A stretch of 7,316 nucleotides of DNA from DASXMX01 sp036794395 (lineage in GTDB: Bacteria; Planctomycetota; Phycisphaerae; Tepidisphaerales; Tepidisphaeraceae): positions 1-7,316 of the forward strand of contig DAIRGS010000353.1 in NCBI GenBank assembly GCA_036794395.1, written 5' to 3'. Under the pieces are notes generated by a model. The model was not told the origin of the DNA. It saw only the letters and a list, made by a program, of their open reading frames with translations, and searched no databases. A program made the translations under genes and the position numbers. Shown here piece after piece: positions 1 through 7,241 of the stretch; within the stretch, counting starts at the first letter, position 1, and the number at the start of each line of letters is the position of its first letter.

Positions 1-136
1 CTTTTCATAGCGTCCCTCACCGGGCACGAGAATAGGCATTCCCGGCGATGAACGCGAGTGCGCATGTGGGCCTCCCGGGCACATGCATCAGCTCGGTGCT
101 CGCCCACTTTCCTCTCGCCGCATATCGTAAACGTTT

Positions 137-487
137 ATGAAAATGCACTCGAACAGCATGCTCATCACCGGCGGTGGCTCTGGAATCGGCCGGAGGCTTG
201 CCGCTACGTTTCACAACCTCGGCAACCAGGTCTTGATCGCAGGCCGGCGGGCCGAATCGATGAGGAGGGTGTGTGATGCCAATCCGGGCATGCGCTATTT
301 CATCCTGGATGTAACAGATCCGGCGTCGATCGGCCGTGCGGCGAGCCAGGTGGTGACGGAACTCCCGGCGCTCAGTTACGTATTCAACAACGCGGGCGTG
401 CAAGGAAGCCACGAATTCTCCGCTGACGAACGGATCGATAAGCAAGCGAGTCTTCACCGTCGGCCGCACGGCCCGGAACGTTGCTAA
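137..487 (+). pseudogene. 5' fragment of a DltE-like short-chain dehydrogenase/reductase (SDR)
   Basis: The 116-residue reading frame begins as a classical SDR with a Rossmann nucleotide-binding fold. The glycine-rich cofactor motif TGGGSGIG is at residues 11-18, the D58-V59 pair that usually contacts the adenine ring follows, and NNAG is at 84-87. A complete SDR has about 250 residues with a catalytic Tyr-x-x-x-Lys near 150-160. Here family resemblance ends around residue 93 (near position 415), and the remaining residues to the stop at 485-487 are Arg/His-rich and look non-native. The catalytic half is therefore missing and the product is very unlikely to be an active oxidoreductase. The start ATG at 137 is chosen because SDRs of this group begin about 8 residues before the Gly-rich motif; no clear ribosome-binding site precedes it. 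It lies upstream of the cas operon and shows no functional tie to it. The SDR assignment is firm; truncation rather than sequencing error is inferred. Confidence 0.75.
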
Positions 488-661
488 CGCCTGCAATGCC
501 ACCAACCGCCCGGCCTTGTCTTCAACCCGAATCGATTCTGCCAATGGATCCTCCATGACTGGGAATCCCAGACCGGCTGCAAATGCCCGCCCGACCCGAT
601 GTCTGTCGCGCAGCAAGATTCTTCTTGACGGATGATAGGATATTGTTAGGGTTTGCCTTCA
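415..661 (-). other. Possible remnant of an unrecognised minus-strand gene
   Basis: Reading the complement from a stop at 659-661 leftwards, the frame stays open across this stretch and continues antisense through the SDR fragment. The part right of the SDR junction encodes a plausible protein-like sequence, including MEDPLAESIRVEDKAGRL and TRLLIDPFVSGEF, with mixed hydrophobic and charged residues. The only in-frame starts are TTG at 616 (complement) and an ATG at about 556. I do not recognise the family. The part antisense to the SDR (below about 415) looks like a shadow. If real, this is a gene fragment whose 3' end was lost at the point where the SDR also breaks off. It could equally be a chance open frame in GC-rich DNA. 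Confidence 0.25.
625..652 (+). promoter_or_regulatory. Candidate sigma70-type promoter for the cas operon
   Basis: TTGACG at 625-630 matches the -35 consensus at five of six bases. With a 16-base spacer, TAGGGT at 647-652 matches the -10 consensus at three of six. It sits 25 bases before the first plausible cas3 start and is the best promoter-like sequence in the gap between the SDR fragment and cas3. A short inverted repeat, CAAGA-TTCT-TCTTG at 614-627, overlaps the left end of the -35 and could be a protein-binding site or chance. The weak -10 makes this tentative. Confidence 0.3.
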
Positions 662-676
662 GCCGTCAGAACGTTG

Positions 677-2956
677 ATGGGGAGGTTGCCCTTGAGCCTG
701 GCTCCGCCAATTTATGCCCACAGTCTTCCCGGCCGGCCGCCGGCGGATTGGGAAACCCTCGCAGACCACGCTTCGGCCGTCGCCGCGCTTGCCCGAGACT
801 TCGCTGCCGCTTTCGGGGCGGCGGAGTGGGGGGAGTTGCTTGGCCGATGGCACGACTTGGGCAAGATCCAGCCGGAGTTCCAAGTTTACATCCGGGGTGG
901 AACACCGTCGGGACCACCACATGCGTGGGTCGGCGCCGTTCATGCTTACGTGCAAAGTAAACGATTCCTTCCCATCGCCGCAGCCATTGCGGCCCATCAT
1001 GGCGCGCTGGCAGACCTCAAGGGCGACGAAGCCAGCGGGGTTCCTGTCGGTGGAACGCTTTCGGAGTTGCTCCGCAACCGTCAACGGGACTTCAGCGTGG
1101 TGCGCGCCTTACTTCCCATCGAGCCGACGACGATTCCGGTGCCGGTAGTCCCGCGATATGTGGCGGCGGTTGCTTCCGACGCCTTGCGGGTGGAGCTCTT
1201 CACGCGTTTTCTGTATAGCGCGTTGATCGACGCCGACCGACTGGCGACGGCTCGCTTCTATTGCACATTTCAGGCCGCCCTCACGACGGATGACATGCGG
1301 TGCGACGACATCGCCACGCTCGCCGCGCGCCTTGATGCCCACATCGATGCAATGGCCCCAAAGGGCTCGGCGGCGGTGGTTGAGCTGCGGCGACAGGTTC
1401 TTTCGGCTTGCCGGGCCATGACGCAACACGCGCCAGGCCGGTTCAGTCTGACCGTGCCCACTGGTGGCGGTAAGACGCTGAGCGCGATGAGCTTCGCCCT
1501 GAATCACGCCCGATCCAACAACCTTCGGCGCGTCATCGTTGTCATCCCATACACCAGCATCATCGAACAATCGGCACGCGTGTACCGCGATGCGCTAAAT
1601 GACCCGGATCGGCCGGACGTCAATAACGTTCTAGAACACCATTCCAACTTGGATGAGCAACGCCTGGGTGAGCAGGATGCCCGTGGTGAGGACTTGCGCA
1701 AGCTCGCCGCTGAGAACTGGAAATCTCCAGTCGTTGTGACGACCACCGTGCAGTTCTTTGAGTCGTTACTCGCTGCCCATGGCAGCCGCTGCCGCAAGGT
1801 CCACAATATCGCCCGGAGTGTTGTGCTGCTGGACGAAGTGCAAACCCTTCCGCCACAGTATTTGCGAACCATCGTCGACCTTCTGAAGCAACTGACCGAG
1901 GGCTACGGATGCAGCGTTATTCTTTCAACCGCAACGCCCCCAGCGCTGGTGAAGCGTGAGGGATCGCCCATTCCAGGGCTGAACGACGTATTTGAGATCA
2001 TGCCCGATCCTTCCGCTCTTGCCACTTCCGCGCGGCGGGTACGGATCGAATGGAGACTCCGATCCGTCACGCCTTACGCTGACTTGGCAACTGAACTACG
2101 CGGCCACCATCAGGCACTGGCAATCGTACATCGCCGCGCCGACGCCCGCGTTTTGGCTGAGGCCATCGGTGACGAATCTCTCCATCTCTCTGCTTTGATG
2201 TGCCCGGCCCATCGACTGCGAGTGATCAACGACGTACGTGATCGTCTGGCGCGGGGCGATCGTTGTCTGCTCATCTCAACACAACTGATCGAGGCCGGCG
2301 TCGATGTAGATTTTCCAATCGTCTATCGTGCGCTCGGCGGTCTCGACTCGATCGCCCAAAGCGCGGGCCGTTGCGATCGAGAAGGCCGACTTACCGCCGC
2401 CGCTGGCGGTGTACCGGGCGGCCGCATGATTGTCTTCCTTGCCGAGACGGAACCGCCGATGGGTGTGCCGACCAAAGCATTTGATTCAATGAGAGTGTTG
2501 CTCGGCCTCGGTAGTATCGATCCGTTTGAGCCGAACGATTCCATCCGCTTCTTCCGCGAACTCTACGGCAAAGCCGCTAACGATCCGCGCGATAACGAAC
2601 TCGACCGTCTGCGCCGCGCATTAGCGTTCGCCACGGTTGAGGAGAAATTCAAGATGATCGATGCCGTGATGCACCCAATCGTGGTGCCGTGGGGCGAAGG
2701 GCGGGCCCGCCTCGCAGCGTATCGTCGCTCACTCTCGCGAGACACCCGACGGGCGCTACAAACGTTTACTGTGCAAGTTCGACGTTACGCATTGGATCAA
2801 CTGCGAGACGCGGGCGTCTGCATGCCGGTGGAGGGGAATAATGGCACTGAATTCTTCGATGCAGTGAACGAAGGTCGGGAAGGAAGATATCACGAGCGGT
2901 TTGGACTCGATGTGCACGCTGATGGCATATGGCCGGCTGAAGATTCAGTCGTCTAA
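677..2956 (+). CDS. cas3: CRISPR-associated helicase/nuclease Cas3 (type I-C, HD plus SF2 helicase)
   Basis: Cas3 is recruited by target-bound Cascade and uses ATP to unwind and its HD domain to cut the displaced DNA strand. Residues are counted from ATG 677 (759 aa, normal for I-C Cas3). The N-terminal HD nuclease shows H15 in YAHSLPG, the metal-binding pair H59-D60 in WHDLGK, AAHHG at 105-109 and D185 in LIDADR. The SF2 helicase core follows: Walker A VPTGGGKT (260-267), DEVQ (386-389) as motif II, STATPP (417-422) as motif III, STQLIEAGVDVDFP (534-547) and QSAGRCDREG (561-570) as motifs V and VI. The C-terminal domain is present up to the stop. No frameshift or missing catalytic residue is seen. 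Starts at TTG 653, ATG 677 and TTG 692 are possible; 692 has the best ribosome-binding site. Being first in the operon and nuclease-fused fits type I-C. Confidence 0.97.
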   Translation: MGRLPLSLAPPIYAHSLPGRPPADWETLADHASAVAALARDFAAAFGAAEWGELLGRWHDLGKIQPEFQVYIRGGTPSGPPHAWVGAVHAYVQSKRFLPIAAAIAAHHGALADLKGDEASGVPVGGTLSELLRNRQRDFSVVRALLPIEPTTIPVPVVPRYVAAVASDALRVELFTRFLYSALIDADRLATARFYCTFQAALTTDDMRCDDIATLAARLDAHIDAMAPKGSAAVVELRRQVLSACRAMTQHAPGRFSLTVPTGGGKTLSAMSFALNHARSNNLRRVIVVIPYTSIIEQSARVYRDALNDPDRPDVNNVLEHHSNLDEQRLGEQDARGEDLRKLAAENWKSPVVVTTTVQFFESLLAAHGSRCRKVHNIARSVVLLDEVQTLPPQYLRTIVDLLKQLTEGYGCSVILSTATPPALVKREGSPIPGLNDVFEIMPDPSALATSARRVRIEWRLRSVTPYADLATELRGHHQALAIVHRRADARVLAEAIGDESLHLSALMCPAHRLRVINDVRDRLARGDRCLLISTQLIEAGVDVDFPIVYRALGGLDSIAQSAGRCDREGRLTAAAGGVPGGRMIVFLAETEPPMGVPTKAFDSMRVLLGLGSIDPFEPNDSIRFFRELYGKAANDPRDNELDRLRRALAFATVEEKFKMIDAVMHPIVVPWGEGRARLAAYRRSLSRDTRRALQTFTVQVRRYALDQLRDAGVCMPVEGNNGTEFFDAVNEGREGRYHERFGLDVHADGIWPAEDSVV
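679..685 (+). promoter_or_regulatory. Shine-Dalgarno sequence GGGGAGG pointing to a TTG start for cas3
   Basis: GGGGAGG ends six bases before a TTG at 692-694, in frame with cas3. It lies just inside the ATG at 677, which has no comparable upstream purine tract. Starting at 692 gives MSLAPPIYAHSLPGRP, close to the usual I-C Cas3 N-terminus, where the YAHSL segment comes within the first dozen or so residues. The true start may therefore be TTG 692 rather than ATG 677. Confidence 0.5.
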
Positions 2957-3038
2957 CCTGTCGCCGAGCGGCTTCAAGTTTGGGCTTTAGTGACAACCAA
3001 TACAAAATGCGCCGATTACTCAATTCTTGGGGAGCCTT

Positions 3039-3788
3039 ATGAGTGTTCTTTTGCCGCCCTTGTCGCTTCGGGTTCGCGGAGCCGTCGCGTGCTTTACGCG
3101 GCCTGAACTCAAGGCCGAACGGTTTTCTTATCAAGTCATGACGCCCTCTGCCGCGCGGGGTGTTCTGGAGGCGGTGCTTTGGAAGCCGGCAATTCGCTGG
3201 CGAATCGAGCGCATCAAGGTGCTGGCCCCCATCGCTTTCATCAGTTTCCGTCGAAATGAAGTCGGCAACATTGCGGCTGCGCCAGTGCGGGAGACGGTGC
3301 TCAACGGCGGGCCGCACGATGATTTCTTTGCCGAAGACCGCCGTCAACAGCGAAACACGGTAGCGCTGCGCGATGTTGATTATGTCATTGAAGCCCGCAT
3401 CGACATGACCGACAAAATGGGGCCCGACGACAATAAGGCCAAGTTCGTCGAGATGTTCCGTCGGCGAGTTGAGAAAGGGCAGCATTTTCATCAACCGTAT
3501 CTAGGTTGCCGCGAATTCGCGGGCGAAGTTTCACCGGTGCGCGACGACTCGCCTGCGCCGATCAGCGAATCGCGCGAGTTGGGATTGATGCTGTGGGACA
3601 TTGATTATCGACCGGCTCAGGACAAGGAGAAAGCGAATCTTGCGTGGCGTGACGGCGGCACCATAGTCCGTGGCAGCGCCCGACCGATCTTCTTCGCTGC
3701 TCAATTGGTCAATGGTGTTCTGGAAGTGCCGGCGGACCCCGAAGGCACGCTCAACCTGCCGAGTGCCGCAGGCGGAGGTGCGTCATGA
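3039..3788 (+). CDS. cas5c: Type I-C Cascade subunit Cas5c (Cas5d), pre-crRNA endonuclease family
   Basis: In I-C systems Cas5c replaces Cas6: it cuts pre-crRNA at the repeat and stays on the 5' handle of the crRNA in Cascade. The 249-residue product has the RAMP-type N-terminus LSLRVRGAVACFTRPELKAE (8-27), the family block MTPSAARGVLEAVLWKPAIRW (34-54), RRNEV (71-75), and the conserved LGCREF segment (155-160). ATG 3039 is preceded at four bases by GGGGAG (3029-3034); an upstream in-frame TTG at 3027 would put that motif inside the gene. The stop overlaps the cas8c start as ATGA. By alignment from memory with Bacillus halodurans Cas5d (Tyr46, Lys116, His117), the corresponding positions are L47, K135 and F136, so only the lysine is kept. 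Related Gram-negative Cas5c proteins also vary here, so cleavage may use other residues. Family assignment is firm. Confidence 0.96.
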   Translation: MSVLLPPLSLRVRGAVACFTRPELKAERFSYQVMTPSAARGVLEAVLWKPAIRWRIERIKVLAPIAFISFRRNEVGNIAAAPVRETVLNGGPHDDFFAEDRRQQRNTVALRDVDYVIEARIDMTDKMGPDDNKAKFVEMFRRRVEKGQHFHQPYLGCREFAGEVSPVRDDSPAPISESRELGLMLWDIDYRPAQDKEKANLAWRDGGTIVRGSARPIFFAAQLVNGVLEVPADPEGTLNLPSAAGGGAS

Positions 3789-5647
3789 TCCTTCAGGCGC
3801 TCGTTCAACTCGCTGAATACGAAAAGTTGATTGCCGATCCGGACTTCGAATTCAAGCCGGTGGCATGGATCGTCCGGCTAAAGGACGACGGAACAATCGT
3901 TGCGATCGAAGAGAATCGCGACAACGTTAATGAAGGAAAAACCGACAAGAAAGGCAAGCCGGTAAAGGCGAAATGGGTAGGGCGAAAGATGCTCGTTCCC
4001 ATGCAGGGCGTGCGCACTTCCGGGGACGCGGCCGCGTTCGCGGTCGATAAGGCCGAGTACATTCTGGGCGTCGATCCGGCTGCCAAGCGGCCGGAAGGAA
4101 AGTTACTCAACCGGCTCAATCTATTCTACGACGATATTCAGCGAAGCGCGGATGCTACAAAAGACCCAGCTGCCATCGCGGTGGCGGCGTTCGGCCGGCA
4201 TTTGGCGGACCAGTCGCCCGCGGCGCGGACGGCGCTGTTGCCAACAGGTTTTCTGCCTGGCGAACTGTTGACGTTTGCTGTCGGCAGTGATCCGCAGCCG
4301 CTGCACGATCATCCTTCCATTCACGCGTACTGGAAAGGATTGCGCAGTCCCGCGAATTCTGACACTCCCGCAGTAGCCGGTCGTCGCTGTCTTATCACGT
4401 TGAAGCCCGTCGCCGAAGTCCAACTGTTTCGTAAAGTTAAGAACGTACCTGGCGATGCCAGTGGTGGCCTCTCGCTGGTTTCATTTAACGCTCGGGCTTG
4501 GGAGAGCTACGGCTGGCAAGGCGAAGACAATGCGCCTGTAAGTCGGGAAGCGGCCGAGGCCGCCGTGACGGCGCTGAGTCGCCTTCTTGATCCGCGACCG
4601 ACGAACGGTCAGGGTGAGGCTCTGCCGGTGCGGCGTATTCGACTCGCAGATGACACGGCGATCGTGTTTTGGTCGCCAAAACAATCGCGTGAGGTCCAAG
4701 ACGTTTTGGACGCGATCCCGGATTTCCTCGATCCACCTGACGAAGTAAGCGATGTCGGCAATCTGCTCGGATCACTGCGCACGGGGGTACTCAAGCCGCT
4801 CAACGAGCCAGCCGCCTTTTATGCGCTGACGCTAACCAGTGTGACGGGTCGCGTGGTAGTGCGCAACTGGCTGGAATCAACCGTAGCCCAGGTGCAAACT
4901 AAACTTCTCTCCCATCACTCAGCTCTCGCGTGTGTGCGCAATACACCGCCTGTTAAGGGACGTCCGCCACGGAACATGATGCATTTGAGCGAACTGATGG
5001 ACTCTTTAGCGGCGCCGGGGCGGGAGCGGAAGATTCCCACAGTCCTCGCCACGGGTTTTCTCGATGCGGCACTCCGGGGCGTGCGTTACCCGCTTGCAAT
5101 TCTACAGCGTGCGCTGCTGCGCGAACGATCAGAAGCGTCGTCAAACGAGTGGAACGACCACGTTCGCCGCGACGCGCGGGCAGCGTTGATCAAGGCCGTT
5201 CTTACGCGCGATACGAGGCTTGGAATTCAATTGGAGGCTTCGATGGATGAAAACCAACATCATCCCGGCTATCTGCTGGGCAGACTAATGGCCGTACTGG
5301 AATACACGCAGCGGCTTGCCAGCCGTGGCGTAAACGCGAGCGTCAAAGACAAGTTTTATGGTGCCGCCAGCGCAACCCCTGCCGCCGTATTTCCCACGAT
5401 GATGGACTTGTTCCACAAGCATACGCGGAAAGCGCGCGACACCCGGCCAGGAGCTGTGACAAATCTCGAAAAGCTAGTCGACGCGATATTGCAGAATCTT
5501 AATACAGTGCCGGTCCATCTCGATCTTGTTGGGCAAGGACTTTTCGTCCTCGGCTATCACCATCAGCGTTACGCTCTGTACAACAAGGCTGACGCTGCCG
5601 AACTTACCGCCAATGAGGCGCCTGCCCCCGAAGGAGCACAATCGTGA
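3785..5647 (+). CDS. cas8c: Type I-C Cascade large subunit Cas8c (Csd1)
   Basis: Cas8c is the large subunit that recognises the protospacer-adjacent motif and helps open target DNA. At 620 residues it has the usual length. Recognisable parts are the N-terminal block LVQLAEYEKLIADPDFEFKP (6-25), the central run LVSFNARAWESYGW (231-244) with NAPVSREAAEA (249-259), FYALTLTSVTGRVVVRNWLE (345-364), and the helical C-terminus beginning about 490 with HPGYLLGRLMAVLEYTQRL. ATG 3785 overlaps the cas5c stop as ATGA and has GGAGG (3774-3778) six bases upstream. The last 134 codons can also be translated alone as Cas11c. A Lys/Gly-rich stretch (51-67) probably is a surface loop. Sequence is uninterrupted; its place between cas5c and cas7 is standard for I-C. 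Confidence 0.97.
   Translation: MILQALVQLAEYEKLIADPDFEFKPVAWIVRLKDDGTIVAIEENRDNVNEGKTDKKGKPVKAKWVGRKMLVPMQGVRTSGDAAAFAVDKAEYILGVDPAAKRPEGKLLNRLNLFYDDIQRSADATKDPAAIAVAAFGRHLADQSPAARTALLPTGFLPGELLTFAVGSDPQPLHDHPSIHAYWKGLRSPANSDTPAVAGRRCLITLKPVAEVQLFRKVKNVPGDASGGLSLVSFNARAWESYGWQGEDNAPVSREAAEAAVTALSRLLDPRPTNGQGEALPVRRIRLADDTAIVFWSPKQSREVQDVLDAIPDFLDPPDEVSDVGNLLGSLRTGVLKPLNEPAAFYALTLTSVTGRVVVRNWLESTVAQVQTKLLSHHSALACVRNTPPVKGRPPRNMMHLSELMDSLAAPGRERKIPTVLATGFLDAALRGVRYPLAILQRALLRERSEASSNEWNDHVRRDARAALIKAVLTRDTRLGIQLEASMDENQHHPGYLLGRLMAVLEYTQRLASRGVNASVKDKFYGAASATPAAVFPTMMDLFHKHTRKARDTRPGAVTNLEKLVDAILQNLNTVPVHLDLVGQGLFVLGYHHQRYALYNKADAAELTANEAPAPEGAQS
5233..5237 (+). promoter_or_regulatory. Internal Shine-Dalgarno GGAGG for Cas11c within cas8c
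   Basis: GGAGG lies in the cas8c coding sequence five bases before an in-frame ATG at 5243 (cas8c codon 487). The strength and spacing match the best ribosome-binding sites of the operon, and the position is where I-C small-subunit translation is known to begin. This supports independent initiation of the small subunit. Confidence 0.75.
5243..5647 (+). CDS. cas11c: Cascade small subunit Cas11c, internal translation product of cas8c
   Basis: In type I-C, and related I-B and I-D systems, the small subunit is made from an internal start near the 3' end of the large-subunit gene; two copies line the belly of Cascade and contact DNA. Here ATG 5243, in frame with cas8c and preceded by GGAGG at a five-base gap, would give a 134-residue protein beginning MDENQHHPGYLLGRLMAV and ending at the cas8c stop. 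Its content is mainly helical and includes KDKFYGAASATPAAVFP, the most conserved part of the Cas8c C-terminus. Published I-C Cas11 proteins have about 120-130 residues, so the size fits. The start and site are seen directly; actual translation is inferred from the family. No separate small-subunit gene is visible in the window. Confidence 0.78.
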   Translation: MDENQHHPGYLLGRLMAVLEYTQRLASRGVNASVKDKFYGAASATPAAVFPTMMDLFHKHTRKARDTRPGAVTNLEKLVDAILQNLNTVPVHLDLVGQGLFVLGYHHQRYALYNKADAAELTANEAPAPEGAQS

Positions 5648-6546
5648 GCAATCCAATCACTAAGCGATACGACTTCGTCCTTCTGTTCGATGTCGTCAAC
5701 GGAAATCCCAACGGCGATCCCGACGCCGGCAACTCGCCGCGAATCGATCCCGAGACGGGCCATGGGCTTGTCTCGGATGTCTGCATTAAACGGAAAATCC
5801 GCAATTACATCACACTAGCCAAGAACCCAACCGGCTCCTCGCCAGAGGCCGGCTACGACATTTATGTGAAAGAGAAGGCCATCCTCAATAATCAGCACGC
5901 TCGTGCTTACAAGGCCCTGGAAAAAGATGGGGCCAGAATCGAAAAAGGTAAGAGCGTTGCCGGCTTTGAGGATAAGGCTCGCGACTGGATGTGCCAGACC
6001 TTTTTCGATATTCGCATGTTCGGTGCGGTCATGAGCACCGGCGTTAACGCCGGGCAGGTGCGCGGGCCTGTGCAGATCGCGTTCTCCCGCAGCATCGACC
6101 AGATCATCTCGCTGGAACAATCAATAACTCGCATGGCTGTGACCACCGAAGAAGAGTCGAAAAAGCAGGAGGGTGGCAACCGCACCATGGGCCGCAAGGA
6201 GATCGTGCCCTACGGCCTCTATCGCTGCCACGGTTTCGTGAATGCTCACCTCGCCGCTCAGACCGGTTTCTCGTCGGCTGACTTGGAACTGCTTTGGAAG
6301 GCGCTCGAGAACATGTTCGAGCACGACCGATCCGCTGCCCGCGGCGAAATGGCAACGCGAAAGCTCTTCGTCTTCGAACACGAATCGAGCCTGGGCAATG
6401 CACCGGCGCATCGCTTGTTCGACCGGGTGAAATTTGAGCGGGCAGATGTGATCAAACCCGCTCGGGCTTTCACGGATTACAAACAGGTTGATGCCGCCGC
6501 GCTAAAAGATCTGCCATCTGGTGTGACGTTGATCGAGCGGGTTTGA
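5644..6546 (+). CDS. cas7: Type I-C Cascade backbone subunit Cas7 (Csd2 family)
   Basis: Cas7 polymerises along the crRNA spacer (about seven copies in I-C Cascade) and forms the backbone that presents guide RNA to target DNA. The 300-residue product has the Csd2/Csh2 family features: YDFVLLFDVVNGNPNGDPD (9-27), LVSDVCIKRKIRNY (42-55), DIRMFGAVMS (122-131), GQVRGPVQIAFSRSID (137-152) and MGRKEIVPYGLY (182-193). The start is GTG 5644, which overlaps the cas8c stop as GTGA, and AAGGAG (5631-5636) lies seven bases upstream. Length and motifs are normal and the frame is intact. The overlap implies translational coupling to cas8c and cas11c, yet Cas7 is needed in excess, so its own strong ribosome-binding site may matter. 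Confidence 0.97.
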   Translation: MSNPITKRYDFVLLFDVVNGNPNGDPDAGNSPRIDPETGHGLVSDVCIKRKIRNYITLAKNPTGSSPEAGYDIYVKEKAILNNQHARAYKALEKDGARIEKGKSVAGFEDKARDWMCQTFFDIRMFGAVMSTGVNAGQVRGPVQIAFSRSIDQIISLEQSITRMAVTTEEESKKQEGGNRTMGRKEIVPYGLYRCHGFVNAHLAAQTGFSSADLELLWKALENMFEHDRSAARGEMATRKLFVFEHESSLGNAPAHRLFDRVKFERADVIKPARAFTDYKQVDAAALKDLPSGVTLIERV

Positions 6547-6566
6547 GAACCGACATTGGCCCTTGA

Positions 6567-7241
6567 ATGTTCTCCGAAGAAGACCTTCTCCCGATTTCGG
6601 CGTTGCAGCATTTGCTGTATTGCGCTCGGCAGTGCGCGCTGATTCATGTGGAGCAGTTGTGGGCGGAGAACCGGTTTACGGTGGAAGGGCGGCATCTGCA
6701 TGAGCGGGCGAATGGGGGGAAGCCGGACATGCGGAAGGGGTTGCGGACGGTGCGGGCGCTGCCGCTGTGGTCTTATTCGCTGGGGCTGATCGGGAAGGCG
6801 GATGTGGTGGAGTTCGGCGAGGTGAGCGGGGCGAGCGGAGGGGGAGTTGGGAGCACGGCGTTTCCGGTGGAATATAAGCGCGGCAAGCCCAAGGCGCATG
6901 ATGCCGATCGCGTGCAGCTTTGTGCGCAGGGGTTGTGTCTGGAAGAAATGTTTGGGGCGCGAGTGGAGGCGGGGGCGTTGTTTTATGGGCGGACGCGGCG
7001 AAGGACGGATGTTGCGTTTGATGAAGGGTTGAGGGAGCTGACGCGGGAGACAGCCGGGCGGCTGCACGAGCTGCTGAGATCGGGGCGGACGCCGGCGGCG
7101 GTGTATGAGAAGAAGAAATGCGAGCGGTGCTCGCTGAAAAACCTGTGCCTGCCGCGGATGCCGGCGGGGCGGGCGGAACGGTACCTGGATGGGGCGTTGA
7201 CGGCGGCATTGGCGGCGGCGGGGGGGCCGGGCTCGGAATGA
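6567..7241 (+). CDS. cas4: CRISPR adaptation exonuclease Cas4 (RecB-like, Fe-S cluster; type I-C)
   Basis: Cas4 works with Cas1-Cas2 to select prespacers with the right adjacent motif and trim their ends. The 224-residue product shows the cluster-binding cysteines C19 or C23 (YCARQC) and C185, C188, C194 (CERCSLKNLC), and the RecB nuclease residues H45, D79 (GKADVVEF), E102 and K104 (VEYKRGKPK), followed by the QLCAQ motif (117-121). A Gly/Ser-rich loop (84-98) separates D79 from E102 and seems longer than usual. The start MFSEEDLLPISALQHLLYC is the family N-terminus; ATG 6567 has no evident ribosome-binding site and lies 20 bases after cas7. Composition differs sharply from cas7: the first seven Arg codons are all CGG and third positions are mostly G. 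The stop overlaps cas1 as ATGA. Cysteines and catalytic residues appear complete. Confidence 0.95.
   Translation: MFSEEDLLPISALQHLLYCARQCALIHVEQLWAENRFTVEGRHLHERANGGKPDMRKGLRTVRALPLWSYSLGLIGKADVVEFGEVSGASGGGVGSTAFPVEYKRGKPKAHDADRVQLCAQGLCLEEMFGARVEAGALFYGRTRRRTDVAFDEGLRELTRETAGRLHELLRSGRTPAAVYEKKKCERCSLKNLCLPRMPAGRAERYLDGALTAALAAAGGPGSE

Noticed and set aside
413..418. GAATTC at the SDR break point, suggesting a cloning or assembly chimera
   Set aside because: The same hexamer occurs several times elsewhere in the window inside intact cas genes, so its presence at the junction is probably chance.
583..960. Plus-strand open frame of 125 codons overlapping the cas3 start
   Set aside because: It is out of frame with cas3, shows no domain and covers the conserved Cas3 HD region; treated as a shadow.
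2957..3038. Possible separate promoter or terminator between cas3 and cas5c
   Set aside because: The 82-base gap has only weak -35/-10-like hexamers (TTGGGC at 2980, TACAAA at 3001 with a 15-base spacer) and no GC-rich hairpin with a T run.
2766..3494. Long minus-strand open frame of 242 codons across the end of cas3 and most of cas5c
   Set aside because: It is antisense to two well-identified genes, spans their gap, and its translation is Arg/His/Pro-rich with no recognisable domain.
7220..7226. Run of seven G near the end of cas4 as a phase-variable tract
   Set aside because: It is short, lies in a G-rich region, and would only alter a few C-terminal residues; sequencing error is the more practical concern.
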